Positions 1 through 6,924 of a stretch of 10,528 bases of DNA are shown here, one piece after another. The position numbers and the translations under genes are program-made. Under the pieces are notes generated by a model. That model was not told where the DNA came from. It ran no database searches and saw only the letters and a program-made list of their open reading frames with translations. Every line of letters begins with the position of its first letter. The stretch's first letter is position 1. Location of the stretch: positions 4,848-15,375 of the forward strand of contig NZ_JAHZAA010000009.1 of the NCBI RefSeq assembly GCF_019424165.1, written 5' to 3'. The DNA comes from Desulfovibrio sp. (GTDB taxonomy: Bacteria > Desulfobacterota > Desulfovibrionia > Desulfovibrionales > Desulfovibrionaceae).

Positions 1-783
1 CTGAACCGGAGGTGCGGCCGCGGTCCCCCGTGCAGAGCGCAACAGGGCCATGGCTTCATCCTTGGTAATGATGCGGCCTCGACAGCGGGCATTCTGAAGG
101 GCATTTTCCGGGCAATACCCCAACTGCACGCAGTTGGGTCCGGCCCCTGCGAACAGGTCGGGAGCAGCCTTGCGGCACAGACGCAGCATCTGCCAGGCAA
201 GGTGCCGGATTTCGTGTTGGGCGTTACGACAGCAGCGGATGGAAAACCAGTCCAGCAGGGCGTGGGCGTTCATGCCCACAATGGCCTTGAACTCCGTAGC
301 CTGCGGCTTGAGATAGCGCAGGTCTTCTTCCGGCAGGTCAGCATCAAGCCCCGCTTCATACCACTGGCGGCCGAGATCGGCGAGGTCACGCCCGCTCAGG
401 CTCACCGTTGCACCGCCGGGCAAGGTCACCGGAGCGGTAAACTCCGCCACGCCGCGCGGATACACCACAGAATAGCGACGTTTGCCGCCAAGCTCGGCCC
501 GGCCCGACTTGATCAGGTAAGAAGCCAGACGCTTGCGCACAAGCTGGGTTTCGGTCACGCGGGAGTAGCCCTCAAGGCCGAAAATGAAAAAATCAAACTC
601 CAGCGCGGCCCTGTGGCCCGACGACAGGATGTTCTCCACTATTTTTTTGGAATAGGGCGAAGCCACAATGTCTTCAAGGTCCCTCTCGCTGCGCACAAAG
701 CGCGCCGCGATGTCTGTGTAGACTTTTCCGCCGCCGGCCAGCAGCACGACCTTGCCGTTTCCGGTAAATTTTTCATCCAGCAT
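1..783 (-). CDS. thyX: ThyX-family flavin-dependent thymidylate synthase (C-terminus cut by window edge)
   Basis: The leftward reading frame is open from an ATG at 783-781 to base 1 (261 residues, no stop reached). It shows the ThyX layout: a TETQLVRKRLASYLIKSGR segment at about residues 77-95, equivalent to the ThyX signature QxxRHRxxSxxxxSxR. Then come MNAHALLDWF (171-180) and a helix with IRCCRNAQHEIRHLA (182-196), matching the NARxLxxFxxLRxxxxAQWEIR block. A tail with NCVQLGYCPEN (217-227) resembles ThyX proteins of anaerobes. ThyX makes dTMP from dUMP using methylene-THF and reduced FAD in the cytoplasm. The start is supported by AAGGAG (789-794 on the complement) 5 nt upstream. Odd features: RHR reads RKR (residues 83-85), NAR reads NAH (172-174), and AQWE reads AQHE. 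Several flavin-site positions are therefore changed, although Ser93, Arg95 and Arg183 are kept. Family usual length is 220-260 residues, so little of the protein is missing. Family membership is fairly sure; activity is less so. Confidence 0.86.
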   Translation of the reverse strand, partial: MLDEKFTGNGKVVLLAGGGKVYTDIAARFVRSERDLEDIVASPYSKKIVENILSSGHRAALEFDFFIFGLEGYSRVTETQLVRKRLASYLIKSGRAELGGKRRYSVVYPRGVAEFTAPVTLPGGATVSLSGRDLADLGRQWYEAGLDADLPEEDLRYLKPQATEFKAIVGMNAHALLDWFSIRCCRNAQHEIRHLAWQMLRLCRKAAPDLFAGAGPNCVQLGYCPENALQNARCRGRIITKDEAMALLRSARGTAAAPPVQ

Positions 784-819
784 TTCAACTCCTTGCCGCA
801 AAATTGAGCGCGCTCACCA

Positions 820-848
820 AGCATAAGCGAAACAGGAAGCCACGGCAA
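820..848 (-). promoter_or_regulatory. candidate sigma-70 promoter for thyX
   Basis: On the complement strand TTGCCG (848-843) is separated by exactly 17 nt from TATGCT (825-820). Each hexamer matches four of six consensus positions. Transcription would start near 813, giving a leader of about 30 nt before the thyX ATG at 783, with its Shine-Dalgarno sequence inside. This is inferred from sequence only. Confidence 0.4.
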
Positions 849-912
849 GAAGAACACAAAATCACAAGGGCATCCATAGATACAGCACATACGGCAAAGA
901 CAGGAAAGCGCC

Positions 913-941
913 TTGACACAGAGCGCCCAAAACGCCAGAGT
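913..941 (+). promoter_or_regulatory. weak candidate promoter for trpB
   Basis: A perfect -35 hexamer TTGACA lies at 913-918, but the position 17 nt downstream (936-941, CAGAGT) is a very poor -10. It could be an activator-dependent promoter or a chance -35 match. No other convincing promoter was seen between thyX and trpB. The interval 784-1088 contains no TGG codon at all, so it has no Trp-rich leader peptide of the classical attenuator kind. Confidence 0.2.
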
Positions 942-1018
942 GAGAACCGTTTTTCAGCCTTTGCGCTTTTCAGGCTTACCGGTCCCGAAGCCGCCCACGC
1001 CGGGCGCAGAGCCGGGTA

Positions 1019-1039
1019 CGGCAGAACGGCGTTTTGCCG
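1019..1039 (+). other. imperfect inverted repeat / hairpin in the trpB leader
   Basis: These 21 bases form a nearly symmetrical sequence: outer arms CGGCA and TGCCG, inner AAC and GTT. As RNA it gives a 9-bp stem, including one G-U pair, with a 3-nt loop. It lies about 50 nt upstream of the trpB start and is followed by no T-run, so it is not a simple terminator. It could be an operator or an mRNA-stabilising structure; the role is unknown. Confidence 0.4.
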
Positions 1040-1077
1040 CAGACCAGGTAGCATGACGGCGACACAGCATCAGCAGC

Positions 1078-1083
1078 AAGGAG
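1078..1083 (+). promoter_or_regulatory. Shine-Dalgarno site that fixes the trpB start
   Basis: AAGGAG ends 5 nt before the ATG at 1089. It supports that codon over the in-frame ATG at 1053 and the much earlier in-frame ATG at 804. Neither of those has comparable spacing, and their extra residues have no TrpB counterpart. Confidence 0.75.
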
Positions 1084-1088
1084 ATCGC

Positions 1089-2300
1089 ATGAGCCAGCAT
1101 TCCGCACCCCACGACAAACCGGACAGCAACGGCTTTTTTGGCGCGTACGGCGGCCAGTTTGTTCCCGAACCAGTCAAGGCCCGCCTGGATGAACTGACTG
1201 CGGCTATGGAGTCTGCCCTGGCCGACCCCGGCTTCATGCAGGAACTCAATGACCTTTTCATCCATTATACAGGACGCCCAAGCCCTGTCTTTCACTGCGC
1301 CAACCTGAGCCACAAGCTGGGCGGCGCGCAGATATGGCTCAAGCGCGAAGACCTCAACCATCTCGGGGCGCACAAGATCAACAATACGCTCGGCCAGTGC
1401 CTGCTCGCCAAGCGTATGGGCAAAAGCCGCATCATCGCCGAAACCGGCGCGGGGCAGCATGGCGTGGCCACAGCCGCCACGGCCGCCCTTATGGGACTTG
1501 AGTGCACCATCTGCATGGGCGAAGTGGACATGAAGCGTCAGCACCTCAACGTCATCCGTATGCGTATGCTCGGAGCCGACGTCGTGGCGGCCACATCCGG
1601 CCAGCGCACACTCAAGGAAGCTGTAGACGAAGCCCTTACCCTCTGGGTGGCGGACGACGCCATGTTTTATGTGCTGGGCTCTGCTGTGGGGCCGCACCCC
1701 TATCCTTATATGGTACGCCAGTTCCAGTCGGTGGTGGGCAGCGAAGCCCGGGAGCAGATGCTTGAAGCCTGCGGCCGCCTGCCCGATGCGGCGCTGGCCT
1801 GCGTGGGCGGCGGTTCAAACGCCATCGGCATTTTTTCCGGCTTTGTGAACGACGCCGGCGTGCGCCTTATCGGCGTGGAGCCCGGCGGACACGGCACGGA
1901 TTACGGCCAGCACGCGGCCTCGCTCTGCCTTGGCGAACCAGGCGTGCTGCACGGATTCAATTCCTACATGATCAAAGATGACGCAGGCGATGCCGGGTCT
2001 GTATACTCCATATCCGCAGGGCTGGACTATCCCTCGGTAGGCCCGGAGCATTCCATGCTCAAGGACGCGGGCCGCGCCGAATATGTCAGCATTACCGACA
2101 AGGAAGCCCTGGATGCCTTTTTCACCCTGTCCCGTCATGAAGGCATCATCCCGGCCCTTGAATCATCCCACGCCCTGGCTCACGCCATCAAGATGGCTCC
2201 AGCCATGCCGCGGGATGCCATCCTGCTGGTCAACCTTTCCGGCCGGGGCGACAAGGACGTGGCACAGGTCGCCGAAATGATGGAAAAAGGCGAAATCTGA
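1089..2300 (+). CDS. trpB: tryptophan synthase beta subunit, stand-alone copy
   Basis: A protein of 403 residues, full length for TrpB (E. coli about 397). It condenses indole with L-serine to give L-tryptophan using pyridoxal phosphate, normally in an alpha2-beta2 complex with TrpA. Visible signatures are N-terminal FGAYGGQFVPE (17-27) and LKREDLNHLGAHKINN (84-99) with the PLP lysine at about 96. IIAETGAGQHGVA (115-127) carries the catalytic Glu at 118. GPHPYP, the phosphate loop GGGSN (about 240-244), SISAGLDYPSVGPEH and the C-terminal SGRGDKD (384-390) are also present. It resembles the main TrpB1 class rather than TrpB2. One local difference is Leu in place of the Thr or Gly that usually precedes GAHK. 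No trpA or other trp gene flanks it: thyX is divergent upstream, and a terminator then a porin lie downstream. It may therefore be an orphan paralogue or an indole-salvage copy, which is inference. The family call is very secure. Confidence 0.96.
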   Translation: MSQHSAPHDKPDSNGFFGAYGGQFVPEPVKARLDELTAAMESALADPGFMQELNDLFIHYTGRPSPVFHCANLSHKLGGAQIWLKREDLNHLGAHKINNTLGQCLLAKRMGKSRIIAETGAGQHGVATAATAALMGLECTICMGEVDMKRQHLNVIRMRMLGADVVAATSGQRTLKEAVDEALTLWVADDAMFYVLGSAVGPHPYPYMVRQFQSVVGSEAREQMLEACGRLPDAALACVGGGSNAIGIFSGFVNDAGVRLIGVEPGGHGTDYGQHAASLCLGEPGVLHGFNSYMIKDDAGDAGSVYSISAGLDYPSVGPEHSMLKDAGRAEYVSITDKEALDAFFTLSRHEGIIPALESSHALAHAIKMAPAMPRDAILLVNLSGRGDKDVAQVAEMMEKGEI

Positions 2301-2457
2301 AGACACTGTCCAAATGAGACTGCAAGCCCTGTAAAAAATATCAGGGGGAACAGGCCCGACGGGCAGTGGCTCTTACAGATTGACGCCGACAGAAGAAGCG
2401 TCGCAAAACGGCGCTACGCATCTGCCTGCTCCGCAAAGACCATATGACACACATCAG

Positions 2458-2485
2458 GAAAGCCGGGGACGCATCCCCGGCTTTC
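2458..2485. terminator. rho-independent terminator after trpB, symmetrical
   Basis: A perfect 12-bp inverted repeat, GAAAGCCGGGGA (2458-2469) and TCCCCGGCTTTC (2474-2485), has a CGCA loop. The GC-rich core is flanked by T-rich sequence on the right (CTTTCTTC) and A-rich sequence on the left, so it could work in both directions. It lies 158 nt past the trpB stop. The intervening bases hold only two weak small hairpins (2327-2346 and 2354-2364) and no gene I can support. Confidence 0.8.
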
Positions 2486-2571
2486 TTCGTATGAGGCGAA
2501 AAATTTTATACCGCCTGGCATTCATTCATAAAGGGCTGTTTTTCCTATATCCTTACAAATTATGCCTGTTG

Positions 2572-2687
2572 ACGGGTAAAAAAATGCTGTGTCCGGAAAA
2601 AAAGTTTTTTCTCTAGATTTTTTTTAACCCGTAGATTTTCCGGATGATTGATCTTTTTTTCTTTTTATATCTTTCGGCGGGTTAAAA
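2572..2687. promoter_or_regulatory. interleaved inverted repeats upstream of the porin promoter
   Basis: A motif close to CGGGTTAAAA occurs three times. It is degenerate at 2573-2582 (CGGGTAAAAA), inverted at 2622-2631 (TTTTAACCCG) and exact at 2678-2687, the last only 17 bp before the porin -35. A second inverted pair, TCCGGAAAA (2592-2600) and TTTTCCGGA (2636-2644), is interleaved with the first two copies. The region is rich in A and T tracts, which suggests bent DNA or UP-like elements. Together these look like regulator-binding sites for the porin gene; the binding protein is unknown. Confidence 0.45.
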
Positions 2688-2704
2688 TTTTTGCACGAAT
2701 ATGC

Positions 2705-2733
2705 TTGCAAAGTGTGCGGGCCTTTCCTATAGT
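2705..2733 (+). promoter_or_regulatory. strong sigma-70-type promoter of the porin gene
   Basis: TTGCAA (2705-2710), a 17-nt spacer and TATAGT (2728-2733) give an excellent match in hexamers and spacing. Transcription would begin near 2740, leaving a leader of about 70 nt with a small hairpin at 2742-2755 (AGCGG/CCGCT arms). A second TATAGT at 2767-2772 with CGGACA 17 nt upstream (2744-2749) is a weaker alternative. Confidence 0.65.
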
Positions 2734-2811
2734 TGGCCCGAAGCGGACATCCGCTCCACAGGCGTGTATAGTAAAACATGCCCTTTTGGGCAAAATAAAG
2801 GAAGGTTAACC

Positions 2812-4371
2812 ATGAAAAAGATCGCTACTCTTCTGTTGGCGGCCGGTCTGGTGTTCGGCGCTGCCACAGGCGCCAGCGCCATCGACTTCAAGGCCAAGGG
2901 CCAGTGGATCATGAGCTTTGACTACGGCATGAACGGCAACTTCACCGGTGGCAACGGCCAGACCGGCTACAACGGTAAAGAAGACGAGTTCGAAGCCAAC
3001 CAGCGCGTGCGCCTGCAGTTGGACGCCGTAGCCTCCGAATCCCTGTCCGGTACCGTGTTCTTTGAAATCGGCAAGAATACCTGGGGCAAAGCTAATAACG
3101 ATAAGAACGGCAACGGCGGCGGCGGCGCCTTGGGTGCTGACTCCAGCGAAGTCATCAAACTGAAGAACGCCTACCTTGACTGGATCGTTCCCCAGACCGA
3201 CCTGAAGGTGCGCATGGGTATCCAGGGCATGGCCCTGCCCAGCTTCACCACCGGCAGCAACGTGTTCAACGACGACGTAGCCGGCATCACCGCCTCCTAC
3301 CAGTTCAACGAAAACGTTGGCGTGACCGCCCTGTGGGCCCGCCCCTGGAACGACAACTACGCCAATACCAGCGACCACGACGGCAACCACAACAACTTCA
3401 TGGATAACGTGGACGTTGCTGCCCTGCTCGTTCCCCTGACCTTTGACGGCGTGAAAGTGACCCCCTGGGTCATGTACGCTGCCATCGGCCCCAACGCCTT
3501 CCGCGATAAGGACGGCTACTTCAACAACTTCTCCGGTACCTCCGGCAAGTACGCCCGCGCTGGCATGATCCCCGCTGGCGGTGCCCGTCATAAGGACGGC
3601 AGCTACGCAAGCAACAAGGTCGGCGAATACGGCAATGCCATCTGGGCCGGCCTGACCGGTGAAGTGACCATGTTTGACCCCATCCGCATTGCGTGGGATT
3701 TCAACTACGGTTCCGCCAGCTATGACCAGAGCCGTCTTAACCGTTCCGGCTGGCTGGCTTCTCTGCTTGCCGAATACAAGCTTGACTGGGCCATTCCCGG
3801 CATCTACGGCTGGTACGGTTCCGGCGACAGCAACGATCCGGCCGACGGTTCCGGCCGCATGCCCAGCCTGAGCGTGAACAACAATAACAACGGCTTCTCC
3901 AACTTTGCCTTCAACGGCAACCCCTACATCGCCCGCGAAGCCACCCTTGGCTACAGCATGGCCGGTACCTGGGGCGTGGGCGCGCGCTTGAAGGACATGA
4001 GCTTCCTTGAAGACCTGAAGCACACCTTCCGCGTGAACCTCATCGGCGGCACCAACAGCCCCTCCATGGCGAAAAAGCTGGTGCGCAATGGCGTTGCTGC
4101 CAACGGTGTTCTTGACACCGGTGTCAACACGAGTGCCAACAACCTCGGCATGGACCCCCTGTACATGACCACCGAAGACTACGCCATGGAAGTTGGCCTG
4201 ACCAGCACCTACCAGATGTACGAAAACTTCACCATCATGCTTGACGCCGCCTACCTGGCTACCTGGCTTGACCAGTCCAAGTCCGTATGGGGCAACAGCA
4301 AGATGAACGGCAAGTCCGACGAAGTGCGTGACCCCTGGAACGTCAACCTGAGCTTCGTGTACTCTTTCTAA
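2812..4371 (+). CDS. major outer-membrane porin, Desulfovibrio homotrimeric porin type
   Basis: A protein of 519 residues that begins with a clear Sec signal peptide: MKKIATLLLAAGLVFGAATG followed by ASA, with cleavage expected after residue 23 before IDFKAKG. The mature part alternates hydrophobic and polar residues and is rich in aromatic, Asn and Gly residues, as in a beta-barrel with Asn/Gly-rich loops, for example around the NNNNN run. It ends in VNLSFVYSF, the terminal Phe typical of BAM-assembled outer-membrane proteins. The pattern fits the outer-membrane porins of Desulfovibrio, which are thought to let small solutes through. The ATG at 2812 is chosen because AAGGAAGG (2798-2805) precedes it and because the in-frame ATG at 2701 lies upstream of the promoter. 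The codon choice (AAC, GGC, TTC, CTG) and strong promoter suggest high expression. The gene is monocistronic, between two terminators. The pore specificity cannot be read from the sequence. Confidence 0.88.
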   Translation: MKKIATLLLAAGLVFGAATGASAIDFKAKGQWIMSFDYGMNGNFTGGNGQTGYNGKEDEFEANQRVRLQLDAVASESLSGTVFFEIGKNTWGKANNDKNGNGGGGALGADSSEVIKLKNAYLDWIVPQTDLKVRMGIQGMALPSFTTGSNVFNDDVAGITASYQFNENVGVTALWARPWNDNYANTSDHDGNHNNFMDNVDVAALLVPLTFDGVKVTPWVMYAAIGPNAFRDKDGYFNNFSGTSGKYARAGMIPAGGARHKDGSYASNKVGEYGNAIWAGLTGEVTMFDPIRIAWDFNYGSASYDQSRLNRSGWLASLLAEYKLDWAIPGIYGWYGSGDSNDPADGSGRMPSLSVNNNNNGFSNFAFNGNPYIAREATLGYSMAGTWGVGARLKDMSFLEDLKHTFRVNLIGGTNSPSMAKKLVRNGVAANGVLDTGVNTSANNLGMDPLYMTTEDYAMEVGLTSTYQMYENFTIMLDAAYLATWLDQSKSVWGNSKMNGKSDEVRDPWNVNLSFVYSF

Positions 4372-4400
4372 GAACAACGCGATCTCTGATTCCGCTATAC

Positions 4401-4430
4401 AAAGGGGAAGCCGCAAGGCTTCCCCTTTTT
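4401..4430 (+). terminator. rho-independent terminator of the porin gene
   Basis: A perfect 12-bp stem, AAAGGGGAAGCC (4401-4412) and GGCTTCCCCTTT (4417-4428), with a GCAA tetraloop, runs into a T-run (TTTTT at 4426-4430). It lies 29 nt after the porin stop. This is a textbook intrinsic terminator. Confidence 0.92.
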
Positions 4431-4528
4431 CTGCATCCGATCCCTCTACAACTGCGCGTCAGGCTTGAAATGCCCATAGACACTTTAGCTCCATCCTTCT
4501 TGTTGGCAAGTTTGCCTGGGATGGTTAT

Positions 4529-6682
4529 ATGGTTGTCATGCAAAAACCAGAACCAGCCAGCATTCCTCTTTCTCCCGGCGTTTACCTGTACAAGGATGAG
4601 CGCGGCCGCATCATTTACGTGGGCAAGGCTCGTGTGCTGCGCCGTCGCGTGCTTTCCTACTTCAGACCTGAAGGGTTGCCCGCCAAGACGAAAGCCATGC
4701 TTTCCCATGCCGGAAGCATAGAATACCTCACCACCACAACGGAAAAAGAGGCTCTGCTTCTGGAATCAAGCCTCATCAAAAAGCACAGGCCCCGCTATAA
4801 TATCGTTTTGCGGGACGACAAACAGTATGTGCTGTTTCGGCTCAACCCCAAGCACCCTTTTCCGCGTCTTGAAGTTGTGCGCCAGGCAAGGCGTGACGGC
4901 GCGCGCTACTTCGGCCCGTTCACTTCCGCCCTGTCAGCCCGTGAAACCTGGAAGCTCATACACCGCGCTTTTGCCCTGCGCCGCTGCTCCGACAGGGCCA
5001 TGAAAAACCGTGTGCGGGCCTGCCTGTATCATTTTATGGGGCAATGCCCCGCCCCGTGCATGGACCTGGTAACACCCCAACAATACAATGAAAATGTGCG
5101 CAAAGTCTGCGATCTGCTGCAAGGCCGCGCGGCCCCCCTGCTGGACAGCCTGCGCGAGGCAATGGAGCAGGCCTCGGAAGATCTGGAATTTGAAAAAGCC
5201 GCAGTGCTGCGTGACCAGATCCGCGCAGTGGAGCGCACGGTAGAGCGACAGGCCGCTGTTTTGCCCGGCGGCGGCGATATGGATGCCGTTGGCCTTTACC
5301 AGGCGGAAAAAGGCCTTGCCCTGGGCATAGTCTTTGTTCGTAGCGGCGCCGTCACAGACGGGCGCGCCTTCTACTGGCCGGGCCTGACATTTGAGGACGC
5401 CCCTGAACTGCTCTGGAGCTTTGTAAGCCAGTATTACAGCCAGATCACACCACCGCCGCGCATACTGCTGCCCTGGCTGCCCCCCGACACAGAAAGCGTA
5501 GAAGACGCGGAAGCGGAAAACGACAGCACGGGCGAAGGTAGAAACGCTGGTGCGGGCGCGCAGGCAGCCACGCAGTCCCCCGTGCCGGTCGAAGCAGCCG
5601 TGGTCCCGGTTCCTGCCCCTGTTGCGGCCAGCCCTTCTGCTGCCGCGTCTTTTCCGCCGCCCGGTCCGGTGCATGGTCCGGAGCATGGTCCGTCGCCCGA
5701 TCTGTCGTCCGGCCCGTCGCCTGATCTGCTTTCAGCCTCACCGTCTTTCCCGCTTTCTGATCCGGATGGCGCTCTGCTTTCCGTTCCGGCCGCTGTACCT
5801 TCGTCCATCCCCCTGACCGGACGCGAACTGCTGGAGCAGACCCTGGCCGATCGCCGGGGTGGTGCGGTGCGCATTGTGCCGCCACAGCATGCCGGGGACA
5901 ATCAGTTGGTGGACATGGCCCAGTCCAACGCCCGTGAGGAAGCGCGCCGCCAGGAGCAGAAGTCTGAAATGAGCATTCTGGACAGGCTGGCCCGCGCCCT
6001 GCACCTTTCCGGGCCGCCCAGCCGCATCGAATGCGTGGACGTGTCTCATACCGGCGGCCGCCAGACCCGTGTGGGTATGGTGGTTTTTGAAGACGGCCAG
6101 CCTGCGCGCTCACAGTATCGCACCTACAGCATGCCCGACAGCGGCGACGACTACGCCACCCTGCACGCCTGGGTTGCCCGCAGGCTTGAAAGCGGCGCTC
6201 CGTGGCCCGACCTGCTGCTTATTGACGGCGGCCGCGGGCAGTTACGCACGATACAGCGCGCCCTTGAAGAGGCGGGCCAGCCCGATCTTTTCGCGCTGGC
6301 GGCCATTGCCAAAGCCAGGGATGAGCAAGGCCACGCCGACCGCCGCGCAGGCAATGTGGCCGACCGCATTTTCGTACCCAACCGCGCCAATGCCCTGCCC
6401 CTGCGCGAAGGCGGGCAGGAACTGCTTTTTCTGCAAAACATCCGCGATACGACCCACCGTTTCGCCATTGGCCGCCATCGCAAGGCCCGACGTGGTGCGG
6501 CCCTTGCGGGCGAACTCATGCGCCTGCCCGGTGTCGGCCCGGCCACGGCGCGCCTTTTGTGGGACCACTTCGGCAGTGTGGAGGCCATGTGTGCCGCCAC
6601 GCAGGAAGAGTTGCGCAAAACCCCCGGCATTGGCCCGGCCAAAGCCGCCATGCTACTGGAAAAACTGGCCGCCCTGCGCTAG
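4529..6682 (+). CDS. uvrC: UvrABC excinuclease subunit C with a long internal insert
   Basis: UvrC makes the 3' and 5' incisions in nucleotide excision repair with UvrA and UvrB. The order seen is as follows. A GIY-YIG nuclease domain (about 10-95) contains GVYLYKD...IIYVGKA, a Glu in LLESSLIKKHRPRYN and the final Asn. Four cysteines at 153, 165, 173 and 177 have the spacing known for the E. coli [4Fe-4S] site. A UVR helical pair (about 203-237) binds UvrB. An RNase H-like nuclease domain has Asp504 (ECVDVSH), GDDYATL (539-545), Asp566 (LLLIDGG) and RDTTHRFAIGRHR. Tandem helix-hairpin-helix motifs follow (LPGVGPATA and TPGIGPAKA). At 717 residues it is about 105 longer than usual (about 610). 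The excess is a Pro/Ser/Ala/Gly-rich segment at about 319-424, between the UVR and RNase H regions. Start: the ATG at 4529 or the in-frame ATG at 4538; neither has a good Shine-Dalgarno sequence. All catalytic residues I can identify are intact. Confidence 0.95.
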   Translation: MVVMQKPEPASIPLSPGVYLYKDERGRIIYVGKARVLRRRVLSYFRPEGLPAKTKAMLSHAGSIEYLTTTTEKEALLLESSLIKKHRPRYNIVLRDDKQYVLFRLNPKHPFPRLEVVRQARRDGARYFGPFTSALSARETWKLIHRAFALRRCSDRAMKNRVRACLYHFMGQCPAPCMDLVTPQQYNENVRKVCDLLQGRAAPLLDSLREAMEQASEDLEFEKAAVLRDQIRAVERTVERQAAVLPGGGDMDAVGLYQAEKGLALGIVFVRSGAVTDGRAFYWPGLTFEDAPELLWSFVSQYYSQITPPPRILLPWLPPDTESVEDAEAENDSTGEGRNAGAGAQAATQSPVPVEAAVVPVPAPVAASPSAAASFPPPGPVHGPEHGPSPDLSSGPSPDLLSASPSFPLSDPDGALLSVPAAVPSSIPLTGRELLEQTLADRRGGAVRIVPPQHAGDNQLVDMAQSNAREEARRQEQKSEMSILDRLARALHLSGPPSRIECVDVSHTGGRQTRVGMVVFEDGQPARSQYRTYSMPDSGDDYATLHAWVARRLESGAPWPDLLLIDGGRGQLRTIQRALEEAGQPDLFALAAIAKARDEQGHADRRAGNVADRIFVPNRANALPLREGGQELLFLQNIRDTTHRFAIGRHRKARRGAALAGELMRLPGVGPATARLLWDHFGSVEAMCAATQEELRKTPGIGPAKAAMLLEKLAALR
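5663..5734 (+). repeat. short tandem repeats inside uvrC encoding a Gly-Pro-rich segment
   Basis: Three 12-bp units start with GGTCCG (5663-5674, 5675-5686, 5687-5698) and encode GPVH, GPEH and GPSP. They overlap two 24-bp units (5687-5710, 5711-5734) that encode GPSPDLSS and GPSPDLLS. All units are multiples of 3 bp, so the reading frame is kept. This suggests the low-complexity insert grew by replication slippage. Confidence 0.75.
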
Positions 6683-6753
6683 CTGCCGTTTTCGCGTAAA
6701 TCCTGCGCACAGGCCGGGGCAGCCTCACGTTACGCATCGCACTGTGCCGTGCA

Positions 6754-6849
6754 GATCTGCTGCCTCCACCTGTAACTTCCTTCGTCATAACGGGCGAAGC
6801 ATCTCTGCTGTCTTCGACCGTAACTTCCTTCGTCATAACGGGCGAAGCA
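6754..6849. repeat. 48-bp tandem duplication with an identical 30-bp core
   Basis: Two adjacent 48-bp units (6754-6801 and 6802-6849) each end in the same 30-bp core (6772-6801 and 6820-6849), which starts GTAACTTCC and ends GGCGAAGCA. The leading 18 bases are only partly alike (shared TCTGCTG). Each core can fold into a 7-bp stem with one T-G pair, CTTCGTC and GGCGAAG, around ATAACG. It lies in the non-coding gap after uvrC. Its function is unknown; the hairpin and perfect core recall dispersed intergenic repeats. Confidence 0.8.
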
Positions 6850-6924
6850 ATCCCAAAGGCCTGCACCGCGCCACGCGAGCCAGCATGCGTACGGCTGCTT
6901 TGCCCCGGCGGGCCACACGCCCTC

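Noticed and set aside
202..807. rightward 201-residue open frame over the left end
   Set aside because: It overlaps the leftward frame that carries the ThyX signatures, Shine-Dalgarno site and promoter; its own sequence resembles nothing I know.
804..1088. 95-residue N-terminal extension of trpB
   Set aside because: TrpB does not have it, it covers the probable control region, and AAGGAG is correctly spaced from the ATG at 1089.
2701..2811. 37-residue N-terminal extension of the porin
   Set aside because: It would include the -35 and -10 elements and place the signal peptide internally.
2806..4416. 536-residue open frame antisense to the porin
   Set aside because: It mirrors the porin codons and is rich in Val, Gly, Ala and His with no domain or ribosome-binding site. 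The porin on the other strand has a signal peptide, promoter and terminator.
6772..6849. possible CRISPR array (two identical 30-bp units)
   Set aside because: The gap between units is only 18 bp and partly similar between copies, just two units exist and no cas gene is near.
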